Source: Paracoccus wurundjeri
Lineage (GTDB): Bacteria; Pseudomonadota; Alphaproteobacteria; Rhodobacterales; Rhodobacteraceae
NCBI RefSeq assembly: GCF_030678915.1
Contig: NZ_JAUUTZ010000028.1
Location: 1-56,640, forward strand
Length of the DNA stretch: 56,640 nt
Direction: 5' to 3'
In this document: piece after piece, positions 33,876-42,982 of the stretch
How the letters are laid out: every line of letters starts with the position of its first letter
Position numbering within the stretch: position 1 is the first letter of the stretch
Program-made: the position numbers and the translations under genes
The notes under the pieces: generated by a model
Databases searched by the model: none
What the model was told of the DNA's origin: nothing
What the model saw: only the letters and a program-made list of their open reading frames with translations

Positions 33876-35600
33876 ATGACACAAACGAGGCGCCCCTTGC
33901 GGGCGCTTCGGACATTCTTGCAGACGCAGGACGAACGCGTTGTCATGCTGCTGCTGAGCCTGTTCGTGGGCCTGCTGTCGATCGCACCGCTTGCCCGGCT
34001 GGGATATGCGGCGCTGATTCCCGATGGCGGCTTCGATATTGAGCGTATTCTCCGGACGCTTGCCGGGGGCCGGGTGATCGATGCGACGCTCAACACCATC
34101 TGGATATCGGTTTCGGCTACCGCGCTGGCCACGGTGATCGGAACCGCTGCGGCGCTACTGGCCGGGCTGACCGATATGCGTGCGCGCACGTTATGGGTCT
34201 TTGGCTTCATGCTGCCGCTGATGATTCCGCCGCAAGTCACTGCGCTTGCCTGGCTGCAGGCGTTTTCTCCGGCCAGCCCGCTGCTGGGACCGCTTGGCCT
34301 GTCGTTGACGCCGGGCACGCGCCATCCGCTTTATTCCGCCGGGGGAATCGTCTTCCTGCTGGGACTTTACAACGCGCCTTTGGTATTCTTGTCGGTTCGC
34401 GCCAGCCTGTATCGCCTGCCCGCACCGCTGATCGAAGCGGCCCGCTCGACCGGAGCGGGCCCTCTGTCCGTCACCCGCGACATCGTGCTGCCATTGATTC
34501 GCAGTGGCGTCTTTGCCGGAGCGGCGCTGGCATTCGTATCCTCGATCGGCAATTTCGGTATTCAGGCGATGCTGGGAATTCCCGCGCGGGTGCCCACCCT
34601 GATCACGCTGATCTACCGGCAAATGAATTCCTACGGTCCCTCGGCATTGAACGATATGGCGCTTCTCGCGCTTGTGCTGGCCGGGTTGACCGTCATGGGA
34701 ATGGCATTGACCGCTTGGCTGGGCAAGCGTGGTGATCAGCGTGTGGACAGTAGCAGCCGGCCACCGCGCCTGTCGTTGGGCGCATGGCGCGTACCGGTCA
34801 TGTTGCTGGCATGGGGCTATCTGGCGCTTTGCCTGATCCTGCCCCTGACTGCATTGCTGGGCAGCGCATTGGTGCGCGGTTATGGGCAACCGCTGAATGC
34901 CGAAACCGTCACCTTCCAGAATTTCGCCAATGCACTGTTTCGTCATGAAGGCATCCGCGACGCCTTTCTGACCAGCCTGTGGTTGACCTTGGCGGCGGTA
35001 GCGGTGTTGATCCCGGCCTCGGTCGCGCTTGGCTATGTGTTAACTTGGCGCCGGGGACGGCTGGCGCAAGGGCTGATGCTGGCCTCGGAACTGGCCTACG
35101 CATTGCCCGGTATCATCATCGGGGTGGCGATGATCCTGTTCTTTCTGCGCCCTCTGCCACTGATCGGCACCGGGCTTTACGGCACTGTCTGGGTGATCCT
35201 TGCCGCTTATCTGTCGAATTTTCTGGCCCTCGCGCTGCGACCGATACTGGGCGGCTATGCGCAAATCGACCGGGTTCTGGACGAGGCGGCGCAACTGACC
35301 GGAGCCAGTCTTTTCGCCCGCCTGCGCGATATCGCCCTGCCCAGCCTCGCCCCTTCGGTCATGGCCTCGGCGGTGCTGGTCTTCATGACCGCGATCAACG
35401 AGATTCAGGTCTCCGTCCTGTTGGTCACATCGCGGGCGCAGACCATCGGGCCGATGATCATCTTTCTGGAAGAGGCGGGTTCCTCCACGCTGGCGGCAGC
35501 GGTGGGCTGCCTGATGGTCGCGCTTGTCCTGATCCTGATGCTGGTCAGCCTGATATTCGGCCGCCGGCTGCCGCCCGGTGTCCTGCCCTGGCGCGACTGA
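33876..35600 (+). CDS. Fused ABC importer permease, FbpB-like
   Basis: A 574-residue inner-membrane permease with two homologous halves, each with about six helices and an EAA loop. The loops are recognisable as IEAARSTGAGPLSVTRDIVLP in the first half and LDEAAQLTGASLFARLRDIALP in the second. The fused architecture is typical of FbpB-type importers. The ATG at 33876 (MTQTRR) is chosen because an earlier ATG lies inside the binding-protein gene. It completes the ATPase/binding protein/permease operon. It converges with the 8-oxoguanine deaminase gene, with 36 bp between the stops and no strong terminator. Confidence 0.9.
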   Translation: MTQTRRPLRALRTFLQTQDERVVMLLLSLFVGLLSIAPLARLGYAALIPDGGFDIERILRTLAGGRVIDATLNTIWISVSATALATVIGTAAALLAGLTDMRARTLWVFGFMLPLMIPPQVTALAWLQAFSPASPLLGPLGLSLTPGTRHPLYSAGGIVFLLGLYNAPLVFLSVRASLYRLPAPLIEAARSTGAGPLSVTRDIVLPLIRSGVFAGAALAFVSSIGNFGIQAMLGIPARVPTLITLIYRQMNSYGPSALNDMALLALVLAGLTVMGMALTAWLGKRGDQRVDSSSRPPRLSLGAWRVPVMLLAWGYLALCLILPLTALLGSALVRGYGQPLNAETVTFQNFANALFRHEGIRDAFLTSLWLTLAAVAVLIPASVALGYVLTWRRGRLAQGLMLASELAYALPGIIIGVAMILFFLRPLPLIGTGLYGTVWVILAAYLSNFLALALRPILGGYAQIDRVLDEAAQLTGASLFARLRDIALPSLAPSVMASAVLVFMTAINEIQVSVLLVTSRAQTIGPMIIFLEEAGSSTLAAAVGCLMVALVLILMLVSLIFGRRLPPGVLPWRD

Positions 35601-35636
35601 GGATGATTTCCAGAACGGATGGCCCGCGACATATCG

Positions 35637-36995
35637 TTAAGTCGGGGTCTCGCCCGCAAGCCGCGCGACAGATTTTTTCGCCCGCGCATACAGGTCCCGG
35701 GGATCGGCGGTCTGCAAGCGGTAATCCTGAACGACCGCCCTGCCCTGCACATACACCGCCCGGGGCCGGATCGGTGCGCAGAATGTCAATGCGGCCACGG
35801 GATCCCATTGCCCGGCCAAGGGCAGATCGCTGACATCCCATAGAACCAGATCCGCCTGCATGCCCGGCTTCAACGCCCCGATATCGCTGCGGCCCAACAC
35901 GCGCGCGCCGCCCAGCGTCGCGATCTCAAGCGCTTCTCGCGCGCCCATCGCGGCCGGTCCGTCTTTCAGGCGGGCGACCAGCATCGCCTGCCGCGCCTCC
36001 AGCCCCAGATGGCTGCAATCATTGCTGGCCGAACCATCCACCCCCAGACCCACAGGCACCCCCGCATCGCGCATGGCCCGAACCGGCGCGATTCCACTGG
36101 CCAGCCGCGCATTCGAACAGGGGCAATGCGCCACACCGGTTCCGGTTCTGGCGAAAAGGTCGATTTCCGGGCCGGACAGCTTGACGCAATGGGCATGCCA
36201 GACATCGTCACCGGTCCAGCCAAGGCTTTCAGCGTAATCCCCCGGAAGCATGCCGAAATTGTCCAGGGAATAGCGGATATCCTCATCATTCTCGGCCAGA
36301 TGGGTATGCAGGCGGACGCCCTTCTCACGCGCCAGAACGGCGGCAACGCGCATCAACTCACGGCTGACGGAAAAAGGCGAGCAGGGGGCAAGCGCCACCT
36401 GAACCATCGCCCCCTCGCCGGGATCGTGGAATGCGTCCACTACACGTTCACTGTCGCGCAGAATGGCGGCTTCATCCTCGACCAGTGCATCGGGAGGCAA
36501 CCCGCCCTTGCTTTCGCCGATGGACATCGCGCCCCTTGTGGCAGTGAAGCGGATACCGATTTCAGAGGCTGCCTCGATGGAATCATCCAGCCTTGCGCCG
36601 TTCGGGAACAGATAAAGATGATCCGACGAACAGGTACAACCCGACAACGCCAGTTCCGCCAGTCCGACCTGTGCCGAAAGCCTGATATCATCAGGTCCCA
36701 TCCGCGCCCAGATCGGATAAAGCGTCCGCAGCCAGCCGAACAGCGCCGCGTCCTGCGCGGCCGGAACCGCGCGGGTCAGGGTCTGGAACAGATGGTGATG
36801 GGTATTGATCAGACCGGGGGTGACAACACATCCCCCGGCCTCGATCACCTCGGCGCCCTCGCGCGGCAGGTTGTGCCCCACCGCTGCGATTCTGCCGTTC
36901 TCGATCAGGATATCCCCGCCCGCGATCTCTTGCCGGTCGTCATTCATGGTGACGACGATATCGGCATTGCGGATCAGCGTCCTAGTGGCCTTCAT
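35637..36995 (-). CDS. 8-oxoguanine deaminase
   Basis: A 452-residue metal-dependent amidohydrolase of the TrzN/guanine deaminase group. Metal ligands are visible in order: NTHHHLFQ (66-68), THLAEN, HAHCVK and GVDGSASND. The stretches AAQDAALFGWLRTLYPIWARM and TCSSDHLYLFPNGA are ones I associate with 8-oxoguanine deaminases, which turn 8-oxoguanine into urate and ammonia. Guanine or another amino-purine remains possible. Its start overlaps the end of the NCS2 permease gene by 14 bp. Both follow bhcD on the same strand, so it appears to be the last gene of a bhcABCD-permease-deaminase unit. Urate breakdown would yield glyoxylate, the bhc substrate. Confidence 0.85.
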   Translation of the reverse strand: MKATRTLIRNADIVVTMNDDRQEIAGGDILIENGRIAAVGHNLPREGAEVIEAGGCVVTPGLINTHHHLFQTLTRAVPAAQDAALFGWLRTLYPIWARMGPDDIRLSAQVGLAELALSGCTCSSDHLYLFPNGARLDDSIEAASEIGIRFTATRGAMSIGESKGGLPPDALVEDEAAILRDSERVVDAFHDPGEGAMVQVALAPCSPFSVSRELMRVAAVLAREKGVRLHTHLAENDEDIRYSLDNFGMLPGDYAESLGWTGDDVWHAHCVKLSGPEIDLFARTGTGVAHCPCSNARLASGIAPVRAMRDAGVPVGLGVDGSASNDCSHLGLEARQAMLVARLKDGPAAMGAREALEIATLGGARVLGRSDIGALKPGMQADLVLWDVSDLPLAGQWDPVAALTFCAPIRPRAVYVQGRAVVQDYRLQTADPRDLYARAKKSVARLAGETPT

Positions 36996-38475
36996 TCGCG
37001 TGCCCCGCCTCTTTCACGGCTTCTTCGTCGATATGAGGCGCGCCATTATAGAACCAGTTCAGCAATACCGCCGAAATCGCGGCCAGCAGGATCCCCGAAT
37101 GGATCAGCGGGTGAAGCGCGTGCGGCATCCACTGGTTGAAATCGGGCGCGACCATCGGGATCATGCCGATACCCACAGAGATGGCAACAATGAACAGGTT
37201 ATGCCGGTTACCGGCGAAATCGACACGCGCCAGAATGCGCACCCCGGTTGCGGCGACCATGCCGAACATGACCAGCCCCGCACCGCCCAGAACCGTGGTC
37301 GGCAGTGACTCGACCAGGGCGCCCATTTTCGGGATCAGCCCCAGCACGATCATGATCGCACCGCCCGCCACGCAGACAAAGCGCGAGCGGATACCGGTGA
37401 CACCCACCAGCCCGACATTCTGCGAAAAGGACGTATAGGGAAAGGTGTTGAACAGCCCGCCAATCGCGGTACCAAGCCCGTCCGCCCGCAGGCCGGCGGC
37501 CAGAGGTTTCTGAGATAGAGGCTTCTTGCAGATATCGCTGAGCGCAAGAAACATGCCGGTGGATTCAATCATCGTGACCAGCATCACCAGCAGCATGGTC
37601 AGGATCATGATCGGATCAAAGGTCGGTATCCCGAAATGCAGGGGCTTGATCAATGCGAACCAGCTTGCTTCGCCGATCTTTTCGAAATGCATCATGCCCA
37701 GCATGGTCGCAACCACGCCACCCACCGCAATACCGATCAGCACAGCGATATTTGCAAGGAAACCGCTGGCATAGCGCGAGATCAGCAGGATCGTTCCCAG
37801 CACAAGCACGGCGATCATGATATTCTGGCTTGAGGCATAGGCCGGATTATTCACCGTCGGCGCAAGTTGAACGCTTTCAGGCACGCCGCCCGCGGCAATC
37901 GCCTGTTGCAGCCATTCCTGCGCGGCCGGGTCCACAAGTTTGGGCGCAGTCGGGCCGGCAGGCAGACCGAAAATCCAGTTGATCCCGATGGGCATCAGGC
38001 TAATTCCGATGGTCAGGATCAGGGTACCGGTCACGACGGGCGGAAAGAAGCGCAGCATCTTGCTGACCAGCGGCGCAAGAACGATTCCGATCAGGCCCGC
38101 CGCGATGATCGAGCCGAACAGCGCCCTTGCCCCTTCATGCCCCGGCGTCGCAGAGGCGATCGCCACCATCGGCCCGACCGAGGCAAAGGTGACCCCCATC
38201 ATTACGGGCAGCTTGATCCCGAAATACTGGGTCGTGCCGAAGCTTTGGATGATCGAGACGATCCCGCAGACGAACAGATCGGCCGAGATCAGGAACGCGA
38301 CCTCTTCGGGCGTCAGCTGCAAGGCCCGGCCAACGATCAGCGGAACCGCAATCGCGCCCGCATACATGACCAGCACATGCTGGAACCCAAGTGTCAGAAG
38401 TTTCGGGGCGGGCAGGATCTCATCGACAGCATGCACCGCCCCTGATTCTCCTGCTCCGATGCTTGCATCAGACAT
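36982..38475 (-). CDS. Nucleobase:cation symporter-2 family permease
   Basis: A 497-residue inner-membrane permease of the NCS2 (nucleobase-ascorbate) family, which imports uracil, xanthine or urate with protons. About 12-14 helices are apparent. The NCS2 signature is present as SFSQNVGLVGVTG, and the early LGFQHVLVMYAGAIAVPLIVG is the family N-terminal mark. The purine subgroup (xanthine/urate) fits best, given the overlapping 8-oxoguanine deaminase. GGGAGG lies six bases before the ATG. It starts 35 bp after bhcD with no terminator between, so it is likely transcribed from the bhc promoter. Confidence 0.9.
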   Translation of the reverse strand: MSDASIGAGESGAVHAVDEILPAPKLLTLGFQHVLVMYAGAIAVPLIVGRALQLTPEEVAFLISADLFVCGIVSIIQSFGTTQYFGIKLPVMMGVTFASVGPMVAIASATPGHEGARALFGSIIAAGLIGIVLAPLVSKMLRFFPPVVTGTLILTIGISLMPIGINWIFGLPAGPTAPKLVDPAAQEWLQQAIAAGGVPESVQLAPTVNNPAYASSQNIMIAVLVLGTILLISRYASGFLANIAVLIGIAVGGVVATMLGMMHFEKIGEASWFALIKPLHFGIPTFDPIMILTMLLVMLVTMIESTGMFLALSDICKKPLSQKPLAAGLRADGLGTAIGGLFNTFPYTSFSQNVGLVGVTGIRSRFVCVAGGAIMIVLGLIPKMGALVESLPTTVLGGAGLVMFGMVAATGVRILARVDFAGNRHNLFIVAISVGIGMIPMVAPDFNQWMPHALHPLIHSGILLAAISAVLLNWFYNGAPHIDEEAVKEAGHANEGH

Positions 38476-38510
38476 TGCGGACCTCCCTTTCCACTGATGT
38501 CGCTGTCGTG

Positions 38511-39473
38511 TCAGATATCGACCTCGACGGCCTTTTTTTGTTGTTTTGCCAGTTCCAGAACGGCCCCCGCGACTGCAAGATCCTGTAATCCAACCCCGGT
38601 ACCGTCAAAAATCGTAACCTCTGCATCTCCACGTCCTTGGTGTTGACCGATAATCACCTGACCTATCGCGGTCACATCGTCAGTGGAAATGGATTTGTCC
38701 GTAAATGCGTGCTGAAACTCTCCGATGCTGACCGATTGGGCAACTTCATCGGTAAACAGTCGCGATCGCGCGACCAGCTTCGGGTCGAGTTCCTGCTTGC
38801 CCTTGGTGTCCGTTCCCATCGCGGCGATATGGGTACGGCCCTTGACCTGACCATCCAGCAACAGTGGCTCGAACGCCGAGGTGATCGAGATGATCACATC
38901 CGCCTCTGCCCCCAGACGCGGAAGCTCCACGGCTTCGAAAGGCAGGCCCAGTTCGGCGGCTGTATCGGCAAGGCGGGACAGCATCTCGGGGTGCGGATTC
39001 CAGCCAAGCACGCGCTCGAAATTACCCACACGGGCGGCGGCCCGCATCTGGAACGCCGATTGATGCCCCGCGCCGATCATGCCAAGCACCTTCGCGCCTT
39101 CGGGCGCAAGATGCCGGATCGAGACGGCGCTTGCCGCAGCGGTGCGCAGCGCGGTCAGCAGGTTTCCCCCGACCGCTGCCTGAACCCGGCCGGTATCGGC
39201 ATCGAACAGAAACACGGTGGACTGATGATTGATCAACTCGCGTTTCTGGTTGTTGGGCCAGTAGCCGCCCGCCTTCAAACCAAGGTTCAGGGCGCTGCGG
39301 TCGAAACCGCCCTTGAAGCCGTAAAGCGCATCCTCATGCCCGATGGCTTCACGAACCACGGGAAAGTTGCTGGCTTCCCCGCTTGCCATGGCGGCAAATA
39401 CCGCCTGAACCGCATCGAACGCCGCTTCGGGCGTCATCAGCCCGGCGATCTCTTTTTCCGGAACGATCCACAT
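38511..39473 (-). CDS. bhcD: Iminosuccinate reductase (beta-hydroxyaspartate cycle)
   Basis: A 320-residue member of the ornithine cyclodeaminase/mu-crystallin family. In the beta-hydroxyaspartate cycle it reduces iminosuccinate to L-aspartate with NADH, regenerating the amino donor. The nucleotide motif GMIGAGHQSA is at 131-140 and the family RTAAASAV at 110-117. The ATG at 39473 shares one base with the bhcC stop (TGATG), which decides the start over an ATG 11 codons earlier. The fourth bhc position is the main reason for choosing this function over ornithine cyclodeaminase or ketimine reductase. Confidence 0.93.
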   Translation of the reverse strand: MWIVPEKEIAGLMTPEAAFDAVQAVFAAMASGEASNFPVVREAIGHEDALYGFKGGFDRSALNLGLKAGGYWPNNQKRELINHQSTVFLFDADTGRVQAAVGGNLLTALRTAAASAVSIRHLAPEGAKVLGMIGAGHQSAFQMRAAARVGNFERVLGWNPHPEMLSRLADTAAELGLPFEAVELPRLGAEADVIISITSAFEPLLLDGQVKGRTHIAAMGTDTKGKQELDPKLVARSRLFTDEVAQSVSIGEFQHAFTDKSISTDDVTAIGQVIIGQHQGRGDAEVTIFDGTGVGLQDLAVAGAVLELAKQQKKAVEVDI

Positions 39474-40636
39474 CAGTAGGCTTTCCCCCGTGCCGAAACC
39501 GGCCACACCGTTTCGACCTTGCCGTTCCGAACACCCACATACCAGTCATGAACATTGCAGGTCGGGTCGCAATGCCCCGAAACCAGCCGCAGCTTTTCAT
39601 TGACCTTCAGCACCCCATTGGGGTCGCTGATCACGCCATGCTCGTCGCTGCATTTGATATATTCCACATCGTCGCGGCCATAGATGAAAGGCAGGCCACT
39701 ATCGACCGATTGCGCCTTCAACCCCGCGTCGCAGATCGCCTTGTCGGACTTGGCGTGGCTCATGACACTGGTCAGGATGAACATTGCATTCTCCCATTCG
39801 CCCTTGTCGATGCGCTTGCCGTTTTCGTCCAGGATACGGCCATAATCGGCATCCATGAAAGCGTAGGAACCGCATTGCAATTCATTGTAAACACCCGAAT
39901 TGCTTTCGAAATAATAGCTGCCGGTACCGCCGCCCGAGACCAGTTCGGGCTCCAGCCCCTCGGCCTTAAGGCCCTCGACCGCGTCTTTCACCTGCGCAAT
40001 CGCGGCATCCAGCTTGGCCTTGCGGTCCTCATAGCTGTCCATATGCTGCATCGCGCCCTGATAAGCCTGAATTCCAAGGAATTTCAGCCCTTCTGCGGCA
40101 TCCGCAGCCTTGGCAATCGCCACGACCTCTTCGGTCGTTCTGACGCCACAGCGCCCCGCTCCGCAATCGATCTCGACAAAAATGTCCAGAGTGGTGCCAT
40201 GCTTTTGCGCACCAGCCGACAGATCGGCGATATTGGCGACATCATCGACGCAGACAATCACCCGGCAGCCCAGCTTCGGCATACGCGCCAACCGGTCGAT
40301 CTTCAGCGGATCGCGAACCTGATTACTGACCAGAATATCCTTGATTCCACCGCGTGCGAAAACTTCGGCCTCGCTGACCTTCTGACAGCAAACGCCAATC
40401 GCGCCGCCCAGCTTTTCCTGCAATTTCAGCACATCGACAGATTTATGCATCTTGCCATGGGCGCGGTGGCGCATCCCATGCGCGCGGGCGTAATCGCCCA
40501 TCTTCTTGATATTCCGCTCCAGCGCATCCAGATCCAGGATCAGGCAGGGCGTCTGGATATCGGCCTCATCCATCCCCGGCAGGGCGGGAACGTCGAAACC
40601 CACTTCAAGATTGTCGAAATTCACAGGCGCGTTCAT
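39473..40636 (-). CDS. bhcC: Beta-hydroxyaspartate aldolase
   Basis: A 387-residue PLP enzyme of the D-threonine aldolase type (alanine-racemase fold). In this pathway it condenses glycine and glyoxylate to (2R,3S)-beta-hydroxyaspartate. The Schiff-base lysine is in RAHGKMHKSVD (K62), and the metal ligands His and Asp are in VSGHCDPT near the C-terminus. The ATG at 40636 has AAGGAGA upstream and overlaps the bhcB stop by 4 bp. Generic annotation would call it D-threonine aldolase; the flanking bhcA, bhcB and bhcD make the aldolase of the cycle far more likely. Confidence 0.94.
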   Translation of the reverse strand: MNAPVNFDNLEVGFDVPALPGMDEADIQTPCLILDLDALERNIKKMGDYARAHGMRHRAHGKMHKSVDVLKLQEKLGGAIGVCCQKVSEAEVFARGGIKDILVSNQVRDPLKIDRLARMPKLGCRVIVCVDDVANIADLSAGAQKHGTTLDIFVEIDCGAGRCGVRTTEEVVAIAKAADAAEGLKFLGIQAYQGAMQHMDSYEDRKAKLDAAIAQVKDAVEGLKAEGLEPELVSGGGTGSYYFESNSGVYNELQCGSYAFMDADYGRILDENGKRIDKGEWENAMFILTSVMSHAKSDKAICDAGLKAQSVDSGLPFIYGRDDVEYIKCSDEHGVISDPNGVLKVNEKLRLVSGHCDPTCNVHDWYVGVRNGKVETVWPVSARGKAY

Positions 40637-41595
40637 TGCAACTCTCCTTGATTCCACGGCAGCTTGTCGAGATCGACATTACCGCCAGTGATGATGACGC
40701 CGACCCGCTTGCCGGCAAAAATATCGCGGTTCTTCAGGATCGTGGCCAACGGCACCGCGCTTGACGGCTCCATCACGATCTTCATGCGCTTCCAGATCAG
40801 TTTCATCGCCTCGACGATCTCGGGATCCGAGGCGGTCAGGATGTCGGTGACATGGCGCTGCACGAAATGCCATGTCAGCTCCTTCAGCGGCACCAGCAGG
40901 CCATCGGCAACCGTCTTCGGAGCGTCATCGGCGATGATATGCCCGGCCTTGAAGCTGCGCATGGCATCATCTGCCTGCGCGGGCTCGGCGGCATAAATCT
41001 TCACCTTCGGGGCAAGGTTCGACAGCGTCAGGCAGGTGCCCGAGACCATCCCGCCCCCGCCGATCGGAGCGATTACGGCATCCAGATCCTCGATCTGCTC
41101 GATCAGTTCCGCCGAGCATGTTCCCTGCCCCGCGATCACGCGCGGATCGTTATAGGGATGCACGAATTCGGCCCCCGTCTCGGCCACGACCTCGGCAAAG
41201 ACCGCCTCGCGACTACTGGTTGACGGCTCGCATTCGACGACCCGCGCACCATAGCCGCGAACCGCGTCCTTCTTGGCCTGAGGCGCGGTGCGTGGCATCA
41301 CCACCGTGCAGGGTATCCCCCTTTGCCCGGCGGCATAGGACAGGCAGGTTCCATGATTGCCGCTGGAATGCGTGGCGACACCACGGGCCGCCTGCGCATC
41401 CGTCAGACCGAACACCGCATTACTGGCCCCGCGCGCCTTGAACGCGCCAGCCTTTTGCAGGTTTTCGCATTTGAAGAACAATTCGGCCCCGGTCAGTTCA
41501 TTCAGCATGCGCGAGGTCAGAACCGGCGTGCGATGAATATGGGGCGCGATCCGTTCGCGCGCCGCCTTCATATCGTCCAGGGTTGGAATATACAT
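40633..41595 (-). CDS. bhcB: Beta-hydroxyaspartate dehydratase
   Basis: A 320-residue PLP-dependent dehydratase of the threonine/serine dehydratase family. In the cycle it removes water from beta-hydroxyaspartate to give iminosuccinate. PLP lysine K53 lies in QKAGAFKARGASNA, the substrate loop is SSGNHGTC and the phosphate loop IGGGGMVSG. There is no regulatory ACT domain, which fits a catabolic enzyme. The ATG at 41595 is preferred since AAGGA lies seven bases before it. An ATG at 41610 that touches the bhcA stop would add five residues. The gene is coupled to bhcC by an ATGA overlap. Confidence 0.94.
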   Translation of the reverse strand: MYIPTLDDMKAARERIAPHIHRTPVLTSRMLNELTGAELFFKCENLQKAGAFKARGASNAVFGLTDAQAARGVATHSSGNHGTCLSYAAGQRGIPCTVVMPRTAPQAKKDAVRGYGARVVECEPSTSSREAVFAEVVAETGAEFVHPYNDPRVIAGQGTCSAELIEQIEDLDAVIAPIGGGGMVSGTCLTLSNLAPKVKIYAAEPAQADDAMRSFKAGHIIADDAPKTVADGLLVPLKELTWHFVQRHVTDILTASDPEIVEAMKLIWKRMKIVMEPSSAVPLATILKNRDIFAGKRVGVIITGGNVDLDKLPWNQGELQ

Positions 41596-41609
41596 GGCCT
41601 GATCCTTCA

Positions 41610-42797
41610 TCACGCGGCCTTTTTCAATGCGGCGGCGCTTTGGCGGTAATGCTCCTGCGCGGCGGCCACACCGCTGCCCAGTGTCACGGGCAATCCCAGA
41701 TCGGCCATCACCATTTCGGCGGTTGCGATACCGGACAGCGCCATGACATCCGTCAGGCTGCCCAGATGGCCGATGCGGAACACCTTGCCCGCGACATCGC
41801 CAAGTCCCGTACCGAATGCGATGCCATAGGCTTCAAGCGCATGGCTGACTACGAGATTCGCGTCGAAACCTTCAGGCACCCGGATCGCACTGACGCTATC
41901 GGAATAGAGTTCCGGCCGCAGGGCGCAAAGCTGCATTCCCCACGCGGCAATCGCCTGACGAACCCCCTCGGCAATGCGATGGTGGCGGGCGAAGACATTC
42001 TCCAGCCCCTCGTCAAGCAACATCCGGGTGGACAGGTTCAGCCCGTTCAACAACCCGACCGGCGGGGTATAGGGATAACCGTTATTCTCATAACCCTTGG
42101 CCATGTCGCGGATATCAAAGAAGGTGCGCGGCAGTTTCGCCGCTTCCGCCGCTTGCATCGCCTTGGGCGAGACACCGACGATCGCCAGACCGGGGGGCAG
42201 CATGAAGCCTTTCTGAGAGCCGGTGACAGCGATATCGACGCCCCATTCGTCCATACGGAAATCCATGCTGCCGATAGAGCTGACCCCATCGACGAACAGC
42301 ATTGCCGGATGTCCCGCTGCGTCGAGCGCGCGGCGAACGGCGGCGATATCGGATTTCACGCCGGTTGCGGTCTCGTTATGCGTGGCCAGAACGACCTTGA
42401 TCCGATGTTCTTTATCAGCGGTCAGGATCTCTTCGAACCTGTCGGCGGGAACACCATCGCCCCATTCCTGCGTCACGACCTGCACATCCAGCCCATGCCG
42501 CTGACACATGTCGATCCAGCGATGGCTGAACATGCCGTTGCGGGTCGCCAGCACCTTGTCGCCGGGGGAAAGCGTATTGCTGATGGCCGTTTCCCATCCG
42601 CCCGTCCCGGTCGAGGGAAAGACAAAGATCTGTCCCTTGACGGTTTTCAGAACCTTCTTCACCCCTTCAAGCGCGGGATGAAGGATTTCACCGAAAACCG
42701 GGCTGCGGTGATCGATGGTCGGCATGTCCACGGCCTTGCGCAAGACCTCGGGGATATTGGTCGGACCGGGGATGAAAACGGGATTCTGATTTGTCAT
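41610..42797 (-). CDS. bhcA: Aspartate-glyoxylate aminotransferase
   Basis: A 395-residue class V aminotransferase related to serine-glyoxylate aminotransferase. As first enzyme of the cycle it aminates glyoxylate to glycine using aspartate and releases oxaloacetate, the net product. The PLP lysine is K196 in VTGSQKGFMLPPGL, with FVDGVSSIGSMDF before it and the N-terminal PGPTNIPEVL typical of the group. The strong site AGGAGGA lies just before the ATG at 42797, and downstream genes follow without gaps. Serine-glyoxylate aminotransferase is the usual automatic label; the bhcBCD neighbours decide otherwise. Confidence 0.94.
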   Translation of the reverse strand: MTNQNPVFIPGPTNIPEVLRKAVDMPTIDHRSPVFGEILHPALEGVKKVLKTVKGQIFVFPSTGTGGWETAISNTLSPGDKVLATRNGMFSHRWIDMCQRHGLDVQVVTQEWGDGVPADRFEEILTADKEHRIKVVLATHNETATGVKSDIAAVRRALDAAGHPAMLFVDGVSSIGSMDFRMDEWGVDIAVTGSQKGFMLPPGLAIVGVSPKAMQAAEAAKLPRTFFDIRDMAKGYENNGYPYTPPVGLLNGLNLSTRMLLDEGLENVFARHHRIAEGVRQAIAAWGMQLCALRPELYSDSVSAIRVPEGFDANLVVSHALEAYGIAFGTGLGDVAGKVFRIGHLGSLTDVMALSGIATAEMVMADLGLPVTLGSGVAAAQEHYRQSAAALKKAA

Positions 42798-42834
42798 GAC
42801 ATTCCTCCTGCGAGTTATCCTCAGACTAACTCGG

Positions 42835-42894
42835 GCATTGCAATGCTGCAATTTTTCTGGAAAATATTTTCAATAGGCAGAATTATGCCATAAT
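42835..42894. promoter_or_regulatory. Paired palindromes in the bhcA-bhcR divergent promoter
   Basis: Two inverted repeats lie in the 185-bp intergenic region. The first is ATTGCA-N4-TGCAAT at 42837-42852, nested with the perfect palindrome GCATTG-CAATGC at 42835-42846. The second is ATTATG-C-CATAAT at 42882-42894. Their centres are about 43-44 bp apart, near four helical turns, and the self-complementary AAAATATTTT at 42861-42870 lies between them. In P. denitrificans BhcR is known to bind the bhc promoter and respond to glyoxylate. These are the best candidate sites here, by position and symmetry only. Confidence 0.5.
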
Positions 42895-42982
42895 CTGGCG
42901 TTATTACAGATGGTTGGCATTTTCCACTTGCCGAAGGCCATTTTCGCCGCAATGAGGATACATCATCAAGCAGAGGTAAATA

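Noticed and set aside
32036..34318. A 760-codon open frame on the minus strand opposite the ABC importer
   Set aside because: It runs antisense to three well-supported importer genes and shows no domain or start signal.
39473..40636. Reading this gene as a D-threonine aldolase or alanine racemase
   Set aside because: The fold is shared, but the operon with bhcA, bhcB and bhcD and the divergent IclR gene fits beta-hydroxyaspartate aldolase much better.
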